NCBI GenBank assembly: GCA_023159155.1
Contig: JAJNNX010000002.1
Coordinates: 1,674,001 to 1,738,000 of the forward strand
DNA: 64,000 nt
Direction of reading: 5' to 3'
Source: Ustulina deusta
Lineage: Eukaryota; Ascomycota; Sordariomycetes; Xylariales; Xylariaceae
The translations under genes and the position numbers were made by a program. Below, in pieces: positions 1 through 13,366 of this stretch (position 1 is the first letter of the stretch; every line of letters starts with the position of its first letter). The notes under the pieces were generated by a model. It ran no database searches. It saw nothing but the letters and a program-made list of their open reading frames with translations, and had not been told where the DNA came from.

Positions 1-2643
1 TTAAAGTTTACGCTAGGACAGGCTCGATGCGGCCATCGTTCTCGCGGCCATTATTCATCGTCGTCGGCCGCATGTATAATTATTGCTTGACCAGCATTTC
101 AGCAAATCCCACCCACCGTACCTAGTATAACAACTCTACCAGCTTATCGTTCCGGCCCCCACGGCCACCATTCCCATTGTGCCATCTTGGCGAGTAGTAT
201 AGGTACTGCTGTAGGGGGCACGTTGCCTTGGGGTCCGAGAATCTGTGTACGCCGAACCCAAGTCTTCAGAGGCACACATATCTACACTCCAGCTACGGCA
301 TACACACCATGAGGATATTTTTAGATTATATTAAGCGTAGAAATCACTAGGGTGGTGCCACTAGCGATTGTTTGGGCTGTAATCAATGACACTACCAGTT
401 TTCTAGACGGTAGTTCCCGTAGTTGTGCACCACTCAGAGAGACCTCGTTGGGCCAATGGGGTCGAGTCACACGAGGCTGAGGATATATTTAACATCGCCC
501 GAGCTCATTTCTGGGTAATCAGCCCCGAATACTGCCACCCAAGTCTCGCTGATCTCACAATGTTGATGGTGGAGGGTATAGAGAATTACTTACTACCCTC
601 TGGGTTTGTGCTGACGGCATCAAGTAGACAGACGACCTCTTTCATTCAACCAAAACGTGTTGGAAGTTCTACTAAGCCTTTCGCGCGGGGCGATTGACGA
701 TTAGGGTAGACCCCTGGATATTTGGCTGCTTCTTTTCCATCTTTGATATTTTCAATCATCAAGTGCTCAACTAGGGTGACAATGGTAAGCTGTGCATCAG
801 TCACACAAGGTATAATTACCAAGCAATGGATGACACCAATCATCGGTGCCAGAATCTCATTGCATTGAATTGGATTGAATGCAGACTAATTTCAAGCCCA
901 TGATTTCGTAGCGTGTGTTGCAACAGTCCCCAGAGTTCTATTTGCCGTATATGCCCCGATACGCCACTTACAAGACAGTCGGGCTCCATGGATACCACAC
1001 TTGTGAGGTCATACTCCATGATTAACTTATACAAGCCTCCGATCCCAATTTATGCGTGGCATCTCTTTGTTTTGTTTCTATTGGTGCCTCAATGTCACTC
1101 GCCCAAGGCACAAGGAGCAGGCTAGCATGAATGTGATTACTAACAGGAACATACGGCATGATATCTTGCACTCAATGTTACTTAGTACACGTGTATAGTG
1201 AGTAATCCGTTTGATACTGTGGTTTCTATACTGGATTCTGCGCTGATGGAACCACATTTACCTGGAAACTAATGTTCACCGTGACACCTATCCATTTTAT
1301 GAAACAAGATGAAGTGGGAAGAGAGAAATGTTAATCCTATTCTGAATGTGCACTCTCGTAGCTGTCAGTCACAGATAAAATATTCCTTCCTTTGAGTACG
1401 GATGTATTGTGGGTTTGTATTTTATTGTCTATGCTTGCACAACAGGCGAACCAAGACAAACAGTTTAAAGAACATGATGATATGGTTGACAACTGTTTCA
1501 CACATCAAGCGAGATGGCGATTCATTTAATGAATCAATAGATAGTCCCGTGGACCTCAGACTTAGCCAGCGTATCAGCCAGTTGAACAACAACCATTAGG
1601 GAAGCCAAGGCGGACACCTCAAACCTCCTACTATCACGATGATTGAAGCTCGTTGATTTATATTGAAGTGTACTAGTAAGTTGGCCACTTAAAGCCCTTA
1701 TCCATATGATACGGCCTAGCAGCGACCTATTGCCTATGATCATGCGTGCGCTGGATAGGTTAGATGGCATTGTCAAATCACTCCACGTTCATAAGCAGGA
1801 TACGAACTACCTACGTCATATTTATAACAGCGCGATTGTCAACCACAAAAACAGTTGCGATCGGATAGGATATACGCATTCTCCAATCGGCACCACGTGC
1901 TTTAACAGGTAAGTGAATACCTGGGTAGCTGCTCTTCTGAGCTTGATATGGCGGATAAGTGAACATTAACTAGCTGGAGATATAAGTAGCCCGAATTTGT
2001 GCAGGCTGATGCGACCGAAAAATAATCAACGATACATGGGGCTCGGATATTGTGCATGATTTCCATATCGCTGGTTCCCTACATAGCAGTCACGGGGAGT
2101 CTGCATGGTAGGTCTGTAGAGTCACCTTGGTCACAAGCATACCCATCAATGGTATTGTCGGAGTCCCGAGACAACCAAGGCCCCCACTAGAGGAAGAGAA
2201 ACCGAGAACTAAAGACTGCGATGATCCTTGGAGAACAGCCACTCGGATCGAATTGCCATCTAGAGGCAACAAATAGTGCCACTGAAGTAAAGCCCGAACA
2301 TTCTCGACTTTATGCCTGGACACCGCCACTCTGTCTGAGCTATATAATATTAACACCAAGGCGTTAATATTCCATCGGAGAAAGTGTCCACCATAACCAC
2401 CTCGAACACAGGCGTTAAAAAACGGACCGATAATCATCGAATGGCTCCGTGTTCCGGTTCGGTCGACTGTACGTCTCGCCGGTCCTGCTTCCGGAAAGCC
2501 CAGAAACCGGAGGATCTACCTAGTCTGTTCTGGGGTGGAGCGAAAAGAGGGTCAATCAACTACCTAAGGTACCTAGCTAACAGGCTGCCCCCTCTTTTAA
2601 AAAACCTTAGAGCAATGATACCACACGAACAAGTACAACGATC
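1..2643. other. Intergenic, no recognisable gene
   Basis: No open frame here resembles a known protein family, and the frames present are short (at most about 115 codons) with unlike composition. I saw no rRNA, transposase or reverse-transcriptase motif. It may be ordinary intergenic DNA or old decayed sequence. Confidence 0.6.
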
Positions 2644-2766
2644 GGCCTCGTGGCCCAATGGCAAGGCGTCTGACTACGATAGGACTCCGACAAGGATGGA
2701 AATCTCCGCCGACTCGGTGACAATGCGATAATCAGGAGATTCTGGGTTCGACCCCCAGCGAGGTCA
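2644..2766 (+). tRNA. tRNA-Arg(ACG) with a 51-nt intron
   Basis: A full cloverleaf can be folded once an intron is removed. The acceptor stem is 2644-2650 with 2759-2765 (seven pairs, one G-U), and the discriminator is A at 2766. The D stem is three pairs (2653-2655 with 2665-2667). The anticodon stem is 2669-2673 with 2732-2736, and the T arm is 2742-2746 with 2754-2758 around TTCGACC. The loop reads CTACGA then A after splicing, giving anticodon ACG, which reads CGN arginine codons when A34 becomes inosine. The intron, 2680-2730, sits after position 37, the canonical site for eukaryotic tRNA introns removed by the tRNA splicing endonuclease. CCA is not encoded, as expected for a nuclear gene. 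A short T-run at 2818-2826 downstream could end RNA polymerase III transcription. Confidence 0.9.
2680..2730 (+). other. tRNA intron
   Basis: This 51-nt segment interrupts the anticodon loop between nucleotides 37 and 38 of the tRNA-Arg(ACG). Its removal restores a seven-nucleotide loop and a five-pair stem. Confidence 0.85.
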
Positions 2767-3171
2767 AATTTTTAGTCTATTTGGACTAGATATTCATGTA
2801 AGTTATATGAACTTAAAATTTTTTTTCCCTGCTTTGGAAAATATTTACTGTTCTATCACGTGACAGATTTCGTGAGAATAGATGAGGGTTCCCCACTATA
2901 TTTATTACTCCCCAAGAAAGTAGTAATGTTGTTGTTGTTGTTGCCTCTCAACGTACCTGTCACCTCACTACAGATATGGTCTCAGCCGATGGGTTGGTGA
3001 TGTTACCCATACCCAGGGGCCTGCAGCCCAAGGTCCGCACGACTTTAGAAAATGAAGATAGACACGAGCATTCTAAATGATGTCCAAATATCAAGAACGC
3101 GACATGAGTGCATGGGATTGTGTGTGGGCCAGGTCCATTATATTAAATCATTTTAGGGTAGTTATCCCTCA
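2767..3171. other. Intergenic spacer
   Basis: AT-rich spacer between the tRNA gene and the 3' end of the next gene. It holds a GTTGTT microsatellite-like stretch near 2927-2942 and no coding signal. Confidence 0.6.
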
Positions 3172-5110
3172 TTATTTTCTTGTCTTCCGTGCGTGCTTCA
3201 CAAGGTTTTCTATGACCCCCTCGAATGCTTCCCTATCGCCAATTCTCTCGTCTGTGCGCTTCTTCCAAAATTCGTGCACTTCGTTTGCCAAGACCTCCAT
3301 TTCCTTTAGCTTCCTGACGTGCTGTTGAAGTTCGATGTCGGTCATCCCTCTCAGGGCCTCTTCTGTCGTGGCGCATAACTGTTTCGCCGCAACCAAATCA
3401 AATTCCGGGATTTGGTGAGAAACCTTTCGCTTTTTCGAGTCAGATCTGGGTTTCTCTTTACCTTGTGAATCAACCGAGATGGACGATCCGTTGGCGTCTG
3501 TTTTCCGTAGTCGAGACACGGAACGCGAGTCTGTAGAAGTTCGAAGTGAACCGTTTGACGTGATTCGATGGAGAGATGGGAGGACTAGTTTTTTCTGTTT
3601 GGATGCTGGTAGAATCTCGTCTAGGTCTACAGGTACTCCGAGTGATACTAAGAAAAGCCTCCTAATGCGGGATCGAATCCAATCAGGAGGTTGAAGAGGA
3701 GGCGGTGCAGCTAGCTGTGACCATAACGATGCACTCCTCGGGTTAAAAAAGATGGGGTTGTCATTTGGAGGTGAGGGTAAAGGAGGAATATCGAGTACGT
3801 CAGGTGGGTATAATGCATCCAAGTAAGGGTCAGAGGCAGTCAAGATATCTTCAGAGTCTAGCCCGTCAAGATCTAATATTGGCTTTGAGCACATAGAAGT
3901 CAGCATGATTGTGATAGGGCTATCTAAGGAGGGTACTAGACACACAAAGGAAGGTATAGAGACTTGTGGCTGGTTTACCAGCGACTGAGCTGTTGTAGGC
4001 TCATCGGCCTGCTGAAAGCCATCATCAAAATCGCCGAAATCCGCATCTTCGCCGCCTTCTTCGAATTCGTCAAAGTCGTCACCAAAATCGTCATCAGCAT
4101 CATTTGTCTCCTCGCCGCGAAGACTGGTGATTGATCTGGCGGCTGAGGATTTTCTCCGTCCATGTGTGGACGGGTGCTTCAATACTTGATTCACAGCCGT
4201 GTCATCTGCCAAGGCACGGTCAATCGCAGTGTGGGTTTTAGGAGGACTTGGCTGCCGTACCGGTGTCTTGTGTGTTGGTGTCTAGCGATGCAGGAATAGG
4301 GTTGGCCTCACCAGTGCCATCGGGCTTCCGGATGATGTCTGGCGTGGCATCTGCTTGATGCAAGTGCTCATTATAGCTGTGAGTCGCAGAGCCAGGTACG
4401 TCGTCGGCCTCGTCGACCACCGTTTGGGGAATGGCAGCGCCTTTGGCTGCAACAGTGTGGCTGGATGATGTGGGCACAGACGGTTTGTCTTGAATAATGG
4501 CTATTTCATCTGGTGAGGCGTCCTCTGTTCTCTTGTCGTAGGCCTCAGTGCCGGGAACTTCCCCATAGGAGGGTTCATCATCTACTTTCTCAACTCGGGT
4601 TCTAGGTATGGGAGAAGCGGCCCGGGCATTATCCCGAGGGGACGACTGGGCATCGGAATAGTGCTCATCTGAATCAGAGGCTTCTGTGCCAGCACATGTT
4701 AGGCCATGAGGGGAGGTCTCGAACGAGGGAAATGTGCTTACCCAATTCGTGCGCACCAGGGTCCTCGGTTCCCGTCCTCTTGGGCGCTTCAAGACTGGAG
4801 GAAGATCTGCGCTCTCCGGGCATGTTGGGAGATGCAGCGGCCGGATGTCAAGCCCGGTGTTGCATACTCGTGATGAAGAAGCAATGGGTGCTCGGGATGT
4901 AGAATGGCGTTGGGTTCGAAGGCTCAAATGCTCAATGGTGGCACCATAATATGGTTGAGGGGTAGAGGTAGCGGCTCGGCTGGCAGCAGGGAGACAGATA
5001 ATGCGGTGGTAGGCGTCGAGGTCACCAGAGTGATTCAGACGGAGACTTGGTGAAGAGATGGGATGCTTGTCCAGGGTTGAGGGTAACTGGCGCTGCTGGT
5101 TTATGGAGAT
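3172..5110 (-). CDS. LAA2-like / DUF5102-type acidic trafficking protein, start unresolved
   Basis: Three coding blocks join in one frame: about 5110-4261, 4205-3946 and 3882-3172. The introns are 4206-4260 (55 nt, GTACGG donor) and 3883-3945 (63 nt, GTGTGT donor, GCTGAC branch site, a multiple of three so the frame reads through it). The 5' block contains a Ser/Pro-rich region with the motif SPIPRTRVEKVDDEPSYGEV. The middle block is very acidic, with DFDEFEEG and DFGDFDDGF, the kind of Phe/acidic motif that binds clathrin-adaptor ear domains. The C-terminal block has SASLWSQLAAPPPLQPP followed by a basic stretch and a terminal helix. This arrangement recalls the DUF5102 family that includes yeast Laa2, an AP-1 accessory protein; that assignment is from memory and not certain. 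The first exon is unresolved: the frame is open up to a TAG near 5140 but has no in-frame ATG, so another 5' intron is expected. An ATG at 5204-5206 in the same frame is one candidate. Confidence 0.65.
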
Positions 5111-5206
5111 AGCTAAATTAATACAACTTTTAATTCCTCTGCGCCCTCGAGACTAATAGGTGCTCGGGATCGGGCTTGTAGGTAGAGGATCGGCGACAGT
5201 CGACAT

Positions 5207-5964
5207 TGAACCTGCTTGAAGGATGAAGCTGGAGCACTGCTGCGAGCAGCAGGTGGCGTATGGCCTACGGGTCTACTACGGGAGAGACATCCATGGTTAA
5301 TGGATCGACTTTTACCAGCTACCCTCAGCCAAGTACACAGTCTAGACCACCCCAGGTCCGTTCGATGACCTATAACGGAAAGGTCTAAGCCGATCTCCGC
5401 TATCAGATACCACTGTAGTCTGTGCACGGACTGTCCAGTTTACATGGACCAAAACGCGTAGGTACCTCAAATATGCAGGTGTGGTCCAAGCTCCAAGCGC
5501 ACTAGTTCAGTTGCCAGCCACCTGTTGCCGCTGACCCAGCTGCCTGCCCAAACTGTGACAGCCTGTAGCGCGCCTCGAAGCTACCTGGGTATTGACGAGC
5601 TTGTCGCGCAAAAAGTTGGCCGTGAATATATTACAGTAGACTACTTACCCAGGCAGATCATTGGTATTTTCCGGCTTGTCAAGGCGAGCGACGCTGGTGT
5701 TGGTCAAACAAAGTGACCTTTTTCTGTTTCGACCGACCCTGAAGCCGCACCATCCCTGCCTCCGTCCGCGAAGCCAGACATCTCATCACCGCCCCGATAA
5801 CCCAAGCCAACTCTGCCGATTCGGTTCTCTCCTCCCTTCATCGCGGCCTGGGGATGAGTGCATTGGTACCTGTAACGGGCTGTTGATTGAACTGTCGCAT
5901 TCCACCTCGACACACCCGACATCATCGCCGCCGCGCCCGAGCCCCTACAGCCCAGAATCACATA
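5207..5964. promoter_or_regulatory. Divergent promoter region and NSP1 leader
   Basis: Lies between the 5' end of the LAA2-like gene on the minus strand and NSP1 on the plus strand, so it must hold both promoters. The 5740-5960 part is CG-rich and pyrimidine-rich, as expected of the NSP1 5' leader. No individual factor site was identified. Confidence 0.45.
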
Positions 5965-8247
5965 ATGTCCTTCTCCTTCGGCGCCGCCAGCTCTTCGGAG
6001 CAACCCAACAACAATGCAACCACCTCGAGTGCGCCAAGCAGCGGTGGACTGTTTGGCTCGTCGACAACACCCACAACCTCGTCAGGTGGTCTTTTCGGCA
6101 GCCAATCGAAACCTGCTGCTGCTTTTTCCTTCGGAAACGCAGCGGGTGGAGGCAACAGCAGTACGCCCACTTCCTCGGGCACTTTAGGGGGTGGTTTGTT
6201 TGCATCCGCGGGTGCCAAGCCGGGCGAGCAGAAGTCACTCTTTGGAGCTGCGAGCAGCGCTACCCCTGGCTCATCGACGCCATCCTTGGGCGGAGGTGCT
6301 GGTAGTAGTCGTTTTGGAGGCTCGTCGCAGACACCCCCGAGCACGGGCCTGTTCGGAAGTACGCCAGCGGCAACATCGACGGGAACAGCCACCAGCCTGT
6401 TTGGTAACACGTCTTCAACCCCGAATGCCGCTGCCGCAAGCACGACACCGACCACGACAGCCCCTGCGGGCGGATTCTTCGGGCAGGCGAATACTGCAGC
6501 TAATCAAGGAACTTCTACCAACAAACCAGGTGGAATGTTCGGAGCAGGCAGCGCTGCTACCGGGAGCTCTCTTTTTGGTGGCACGAATTCTAACACTGCA
6601 TCAGCTAATCAGGTAACACCGGCAAAGCCCATGTTCTCCCTTAATTCGACAACGCCGGCTGGCGCACCTCCGGCAAACACTTCTAAGCCGTCTGGCGGGG
6701 TAGGCCTTTTTGGTAACACTGCCGCTCAGAGTGGTTCATCCCTATCCCTGTTCCCATCTAACCAGCCGAGTGAAAAGAAGGAGACCAGTTTGTTTGCCAG
6801 TAACCCGGCGAGCTCGCAGCCAAAACCTCCCGTTTCGCCATTTCCCACTCCTAGCCAACCTCAGAAACCAGGTCCATCTCTCTTTCCCACCACAAAGCCT
6901 GTTGAACCTCCATCTACGTTGAGTACAAAACCAGCGGGCATAGAAAACACCGGTTCCATGGGTAGCACGGGCGGTCTTTCACTTTTTGGGTCGCAGGTGC
7001 CATCCAAGCCTGCTGAGATCGCCCCTTCAACTAAACCGGCTTCTTTGTTTGGAAATACCACCGCCTCAACAGCACCGGGAAGCTCCTCATTCCTCAATTC
7101 TACTAGCGCAGCTCCAACACCCAGTACTTCAGCGCCCGCCCCTTCAGCGACGCAAACTGGCTCACTTTTCGGAAATGTAAACAAGCCTATGACTGGCACA
7201 ACTACCGAGCCTCCAAAGCCTCAGTTGTTTGGAAAGCCCGCTGGTAGTGCCACATCAGAAGCCCCGAAGCCCTCAAGTCTACTGGGCGCAAACCTGTTGT
7301 CCACTGCGGCTCCTTCTAATACTACAACAACGACGACTGCCCCCAGCACTACCACACCTACTTCTGGTGGTGCTTCTGCCCCTGGCGCTACTGCGTCGGC
7401 CACTGCTGCGAAGGCCTTGACGGGTTCGCTCTTTGGTAACGTAGCGAAGCCCCCACCGTCTGCAGAATCGGCCGCTCCGAAACCTGCGACGTCTCAGACC
7501 ACTGGTTTGGGCGCGTCGACGAGTGGCCCAACTTCGTCCATGGCGCGCCTGAAGAATAGGACTATGGACGAGATCCTAAACCGCTGGGCCACGGATTTGT
7601 CCAAATACCAGAAAGAGTACAAGGAGCAAGCGTCTCAAGTAGCAGCTTGGGATCGTTTACTGGTTGAGAACGGCGATAAGATCCAGAAACTGTATCTCAA
7701 TACATTCGAGGCAGAAAAGGCCAGTCGCGAAGTCGAGCGCCACCTCGTGACCGTGGAAAGCCAGCAAGAAGAGTTAGAGTCTTGGTTAGACAAGTACGAG
7801 CTTGAAGTCGATGCTCTTTTCTCCAAGCAAATTGGACCTGGGGAGCAGATCGCTGGTCCTGATCAGGAACGTGAGCGAACCTACAAGCTGGCTGAGAAGA
7901 TCACGGAGCGTTTGGACGAGATGGGCCGAGATTTGACTAAGATGATTAAGGAGATTAATGACATTTCAGGCACTGTTAGCAAGGGCAGCAAGCCCGATGA
8001 CCCAGTATGTTTCCACCGCTATCTTATTCCTCGAGATATATACTAACGGAACTTCCAGCTGAGTCAGATTGTGCGTGTTCTTAATGGACATCTTGCGCAG
8101 CTTCAATGGATTGATACAAATGCTGCGGCACTCCAAGCCAAAGTCACAGCTGCACAGAAGACTAGCAGCCAAATCGGCAACCAGTATGGGGGCCCTGAAC
8201 AGGATAATGTGGATAGCTTCTATCGGTCCTACATGGGACGCAGATAG
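5965..8247 (+). CDS. NSP1: Nucleoporin NSP1
   Basis: Two exons, 5965-8004 and 8059-8247, encode 742 residues. The intron (8005-8058, 54 nt) has a GTATGT donor, a perfect TACTAAC branch site at 8041-8047 and a CAG acceptor, and is phase 0. Residues 1 to about 525 are a Ser/Thr/Pro/Ala-rich FG domain with many GLFG, SLFG and FSFG repeats, the disordered barrier of the nuclear pore. From about residue 526 the protein is a charged helical domain that matches the Nsp1 C-terminal coiled coil, which in yeast binds Nup57-Nup49 and Nup82. The last exon completes this coiled coil. The open frame extends 26 codons upstream of 5965, but the start chosen gives the MSFSFG beginning typical of the family. 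Acts at the central channel of the nuclear pore in mRNA export and protein import. Confidence 0.93.
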
Positions 8248-8584
8248 TGTATTGTTAGGCAGGCTTAGGAACAAAATTCTGTCGTTGTCGGGAAGCATCA
8301 GGCTCGGCAGACCTAGACCAAGTAAATAGCATTGAAAAGGGAATGATGGCAACTGATTAGAGGCGAGAGGCGCTTTGCTATTCGAGAATCTGGAAGATAA
8401 TCCACAGGACATGCCGAAATTGTATTTATGTACAGTACACTATGCGTAATACCGGCATAATACCAAGGGAAATGAGTGACTTCAGAGAAGATTTCCCTTT
8501 TCCTCAACTCATATCTGATAATCTACAGCTTGATCCCATGTCCAACAGGGTTGTCTGGGACATACACGCCAGGTGAATAAGACA

Positions 8585-9290
8585 TTAGTTTTTCTCGCCG
8601 CCTTGCTCCTTGGTCAATTCGTCGCTGTAGAAGAGAGAATGTGTTAACGTTAAATTCTTTGATATCAGAAATAGGTCTGAAGCTCCCCAGAAACTGTAAA
8701 AATAGGAAAATATAACGGACAGGGGGACAGAACTCACATGTGGTCGGACAGCTTCTGGAGATGTTCCTTCTGCTCGCTAATCTTCTTGCGGAGTTCTGCG
8801 AGCTTCTCCTTCTCACGCTGACGGATGGCGTAGTCCTCGTTGGCCTTCTCTCTGCGCTGGAAGGCGTCTCTGTTATAAGAAAAAAAATTCGAGTTAGTTT
8901 TCTTCTCTTCCGCCGATTCATGTTTTGCAGAGAATGCATGGACGGATTTGGGGGAGGGGAGAAGTAGAAGCTAGTTATGGCCTTGAAACTCGTCATGGTC
9001 CTTGCAATTGCTTTACTTTGCCGAGACCCGGCCACTAGGGTCTACATATCTCTTCCTTCGTGTATTCCATTGCTTGTATGATGCACGCAATTCAATAAAG
9101 AAGCCGTGTGTGTATTTTGAGGTATTTTGGTGCGAGCTCGTGAGATGGTAACATACCCCTGGCCACCTGTCTTCGGGGGCGCGCCCGTGTCACCGGCCCC
9201 CATGGCTCGTAGGGTGGTTGAGAAAGCTCGGGAGGAGATGGGAGCCGCAAGGGCGCGGGAGGGAATCTTGGTGAGGGATTGGCGGAACAT
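8585..9290 (-). CDS. INH1: Mitochondrial F1Fo-ATPase inhibitor (IF1)
   Basis: Three exons on the minus strand, 9290-9157, 8869-8738 and 8624-8585, make 101 residues. Introns are 8870-9156 (287 nt, GTATGT donor) and 8625-8737 (113 nt, GTGAGT donor); both are phase 2 and join cleanly. Residues 1 to about 40 are basic, Ser/Ala-rich and lack acidic residues, a typical mitochondrial targeting sequence. The mature part begins near AMGAGDTGAPP and continues into GDAFQRREKANEDYAIRQRE and a long Glu/Lys-rich helix, the conserved inhibitory and dimerising regions of the IATP family. In this family the protein blocks ATP hydrolysis by the F1 sector when the matrix acidifies. Its size matches other fungal IF1 precursors. 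The first intron is longer than most here, but no conserved segment is missing, so it does not hide an exon. Confidence 0.93.
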
Positions 9291-11250
9291 TTTAATCTGC
9301 AGCGAAGGAACGAGTTGCTGATTAGCCAATTGTTTTCTGTATTGGTCGATGAAGCTATGTTGTGGGAGGGATTGGCAAGTAGTACGTCTTTCTGATGGAT
9401 TTCCGTAATAGAAGTAGTGTGGGAATGAAGGTCGTGTGTTGATAGAGAGTCCTTACATACGTTTGCGTGGTATATGTAGGTAGGTAGTCGACAGTATAGA
9501 ACGAGCGATGGAATGACGCACTTGTGGCTGATTGGATTGTCATGGCCTGAGGTCGGGTTAAGGCGGAGCACGAAAGCTCAGGCCATTTCTTCGTTCTAGG
9601 TTCTAGGCGAATCATCTAGGCCCTACTAGTAGTATACCTTCCCGCACACTACCAGTACCTCAGGTACCTATCTCTTACATCACGAGTGCCTACTATGCCT
9701 ACATGTATTCTACCTCTAAGCACTTCTCTATGGTGGCGATTTTATGCTGTGCCTGTTAATCCTCATGAAGGCAATTTAGAGATAAAGTCTCCTGTCAGCT
9801 TTAATCACGCACATTTTTTAGGTAAATGCTACGCTTATACAACGACATAGAAATATCGATGTCGTTTACAGCCCAGGGCAGACGTATACCTTCGTTATGT
9901 AGTCCATTTTGGCGCAATAGTGCCGGAATCCATCCCAAACAAAGATCGCAGGACAGACTGATAATCAAACCTCTGAAACTCATCTAGGCAAAGTGATCTG
10001 GCGAGCAAAGAAAAAAAAACCTTGTGAAGAATCTTGTATCTGGAACCTAGTAACCCAGCCAGTGTACTGTAAAGTATGATAACCTCCCCCAGAACAGTAG
10101 TCGCGGCCAAGAATGACTTGTCTACTGTTTTTACTGTGACTGAGCATCCCTATCTTATGGCTGCCGTTCCCTAGATGGTAAGATGGTAGGCGATGAATTA
10201 GGACAGGTGTATGCTTTAACCCAAACCATAAAAGACAAAATGATCAATGCAGCGCGTGACACGGTTGAGGACATGGCGAGTTTTGAGATGGGGATTCCCT
10301 TGTCTTGGCCCGCGTTCTAAGACGGATCGCCCGCTATTCGCTGTTACGGGTGGGATGCTGACGTAGAGTGCAATGCGATGTCATTGATGCGCTAAGGTTA
10401 GGCACCCAATACTCAATGTAGTAATGTTGTGGCGTGCTTCGGAGATCGCCTCAAATTGACTATTTATGCTCCCTTTGTTGATTCCAACTTTTGCCTCAAC
10501 ATGCTAGGACACCGGGCTGGAGCCTTTCACGATGAAGGCTATTCAGCACCTTCGGGCAATAAGTCGGATATACTCTAGACATGTTGCAGGCTGGCTAGAA
10601 TGCTCCGCACAACATATAAGTACCTCGGTAGGACCTAGATAGATCTGGGATCTAGGTTGGAACAACCTATATTTATTGGTATACTTCGAGAGTGGCGCAG
10701 AGAACACAACTGCGAGATCAAAGCATACCTCAGCCATACATAGCAAGGTGTATATATATCTTCCAAGGTTGTATCTATATCGATAATGTCTACCTAAGGT
10801 AGGTAGAGAATATACCAGATATTATCGAAGTTGGCCAGTTGTAGAAGATATGTGGACAACACAGGTCCTTATGTAAGTTAGAGGGAACTATAATTATACC
10901 AAGGGATGGCTTGAAAAACATTGGTTCTAGGACCAAAAGATACCGAGAATCAAAACATAGAAATCAGATAATTGAAGAAAAGTAATAAGGAGATGGAACA
11001 TTGCCTGTCATCCCAGGGACAACACGTGGGAACTGGGTGCTCCTGAATTGCATATAGGTACCTCAGGTAGGGTGAGTAGGTAGGGGGCGAGGTACTGACC
11101 CCCACTGTATTAGGTATCATTTGACCCTGCATCGTACTTTAAGTTTTACTGTGAAACATAATTGTATAGGAGTATCAGGTACTAGTTGTGATAAGACGGA
11201 ATACCTCCTGAGCTGATCTAGGTACCTAGGAAGGTACATCCATTATACCC
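9291..11250. other. Intergenic, no recognisable gene
   Basis: This covers the IF1 upstream region and about 2 kb of AT-rich spacer. Short palindromic GTACCT/TAGGTA motifs recur, for example near 9656-9668, 10790-10808 and 11057-11090. No coding signal was found on either strand. Confidence 0.55.
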
Positions 11251-12317
11251 CACCTAGTTTCCTCGTTGTTGAAGGAGTCATTGCTGTTTCTGTTCCCCTC
11301 GGCAGCAGCAGCATTAGGCGACGGCATTGCACAGCCCCTCCACCTGCCAGACCACTACCGGAGTAGGTACAGTACTGTACAGTACAACTACTTGTGCCGT
11401 CTGCACCGCAACAACGCAAGTCCTCATTCACCTTCCAGGGCTCTCGTCCAATTCCTCTCTCCCTTTCCCTTCCCTAATTTTTTGCGCTTCCTTGTTTCTT
11501 TCTTGTGCATCACATTTGCGCAAGGCATTCTCTTGTCACTTCAAATTCCGTGCTTGCCTTTACCAGCCCCCAAACCCTCACTTACATCTCTCTAAATACT
11601 ACCTTGGTACGTGCTCTCTCCCATTCTGACATCTCATCTGCCTAGTCTCCATCCCTCCATCCTTCCTACCTCCTGTTGCTTATCTCGTTGCTGCTTGCCG
11701 CTGCAACGGTCCCCCCTTCCCTGTACTGCTGGGTCTGCAACCCAGAATTTCCCATCCCTCTCCCGCCTGGCTGCACCTGTCGTCATCGCCCACACCCACA
11801 CCTGCACCCGCATCTCGACCGCCTCATCTGTCTGCCAGCGTCACCGTCGCAGACACGTTCTTGTTCCCCATCCCACACTCCCACTACTGTCTTCTCGTCA
11901 TCATCATTCCCAATTACTCCACGCGACAAATATTATACCGGCTCATCACGTCTTGTTCACGCGTTAGTCACTCTCTAGTGGTAGGCGCAAACCCCACTCA
12001 TTGCGGGGGGCTTCATCTCTTGTTGTTCACCTAGATTTCTGGGCTTCCAGATCCCTTGATCCCCTTTTCCCTTGCAAGCCATCAAGGCGCGCCTTCTGGC
12101 TATGACTGTGTTCCGAAACATTGCTTAACCCTCTCATCGTGTCTAAACCTTGACCACACTCTTCTGACCTATACATGACCTCTCTGCGCTCTCTTATTTC
12201 AGGCTCCCTTTGATCCCCACCGCATCTTTGTTCCTTGACTGCATTGCAAGCCTTCCCCTTCTTGCTAACAACACTCCAACTGACAGTTTTGATTCCACCG
12301 ATTACCACACCGACAAG
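11251..12317 (+). promoter_or_regulatory. Pyrimidine-rich promoter/leader of the 14-3-3 gene
   Basis: The plus strand is strongly CT-rich from about 11440 to 12250, a pattern common upstream of highly expressed fungal genes. TTATTTCAG at 12194-12202 is a good acceptor for a leader intron. A nine-codon upstream reading frame (ATG to TAA, 12102-12128) would be present only if that segment stays in the mature mRNA. Transcript ends cannot be seen from sequence. Confidence 0.5.

Positions 12318-13366
<1,049 letters not shown>

Noticed and set aside
5945..6455. Open minus-strand frames of 97-165 codons opposite NSP1
   Set aside because: They mirror the biased codons of the FG repeat region, and the plus-strand protein is clear.
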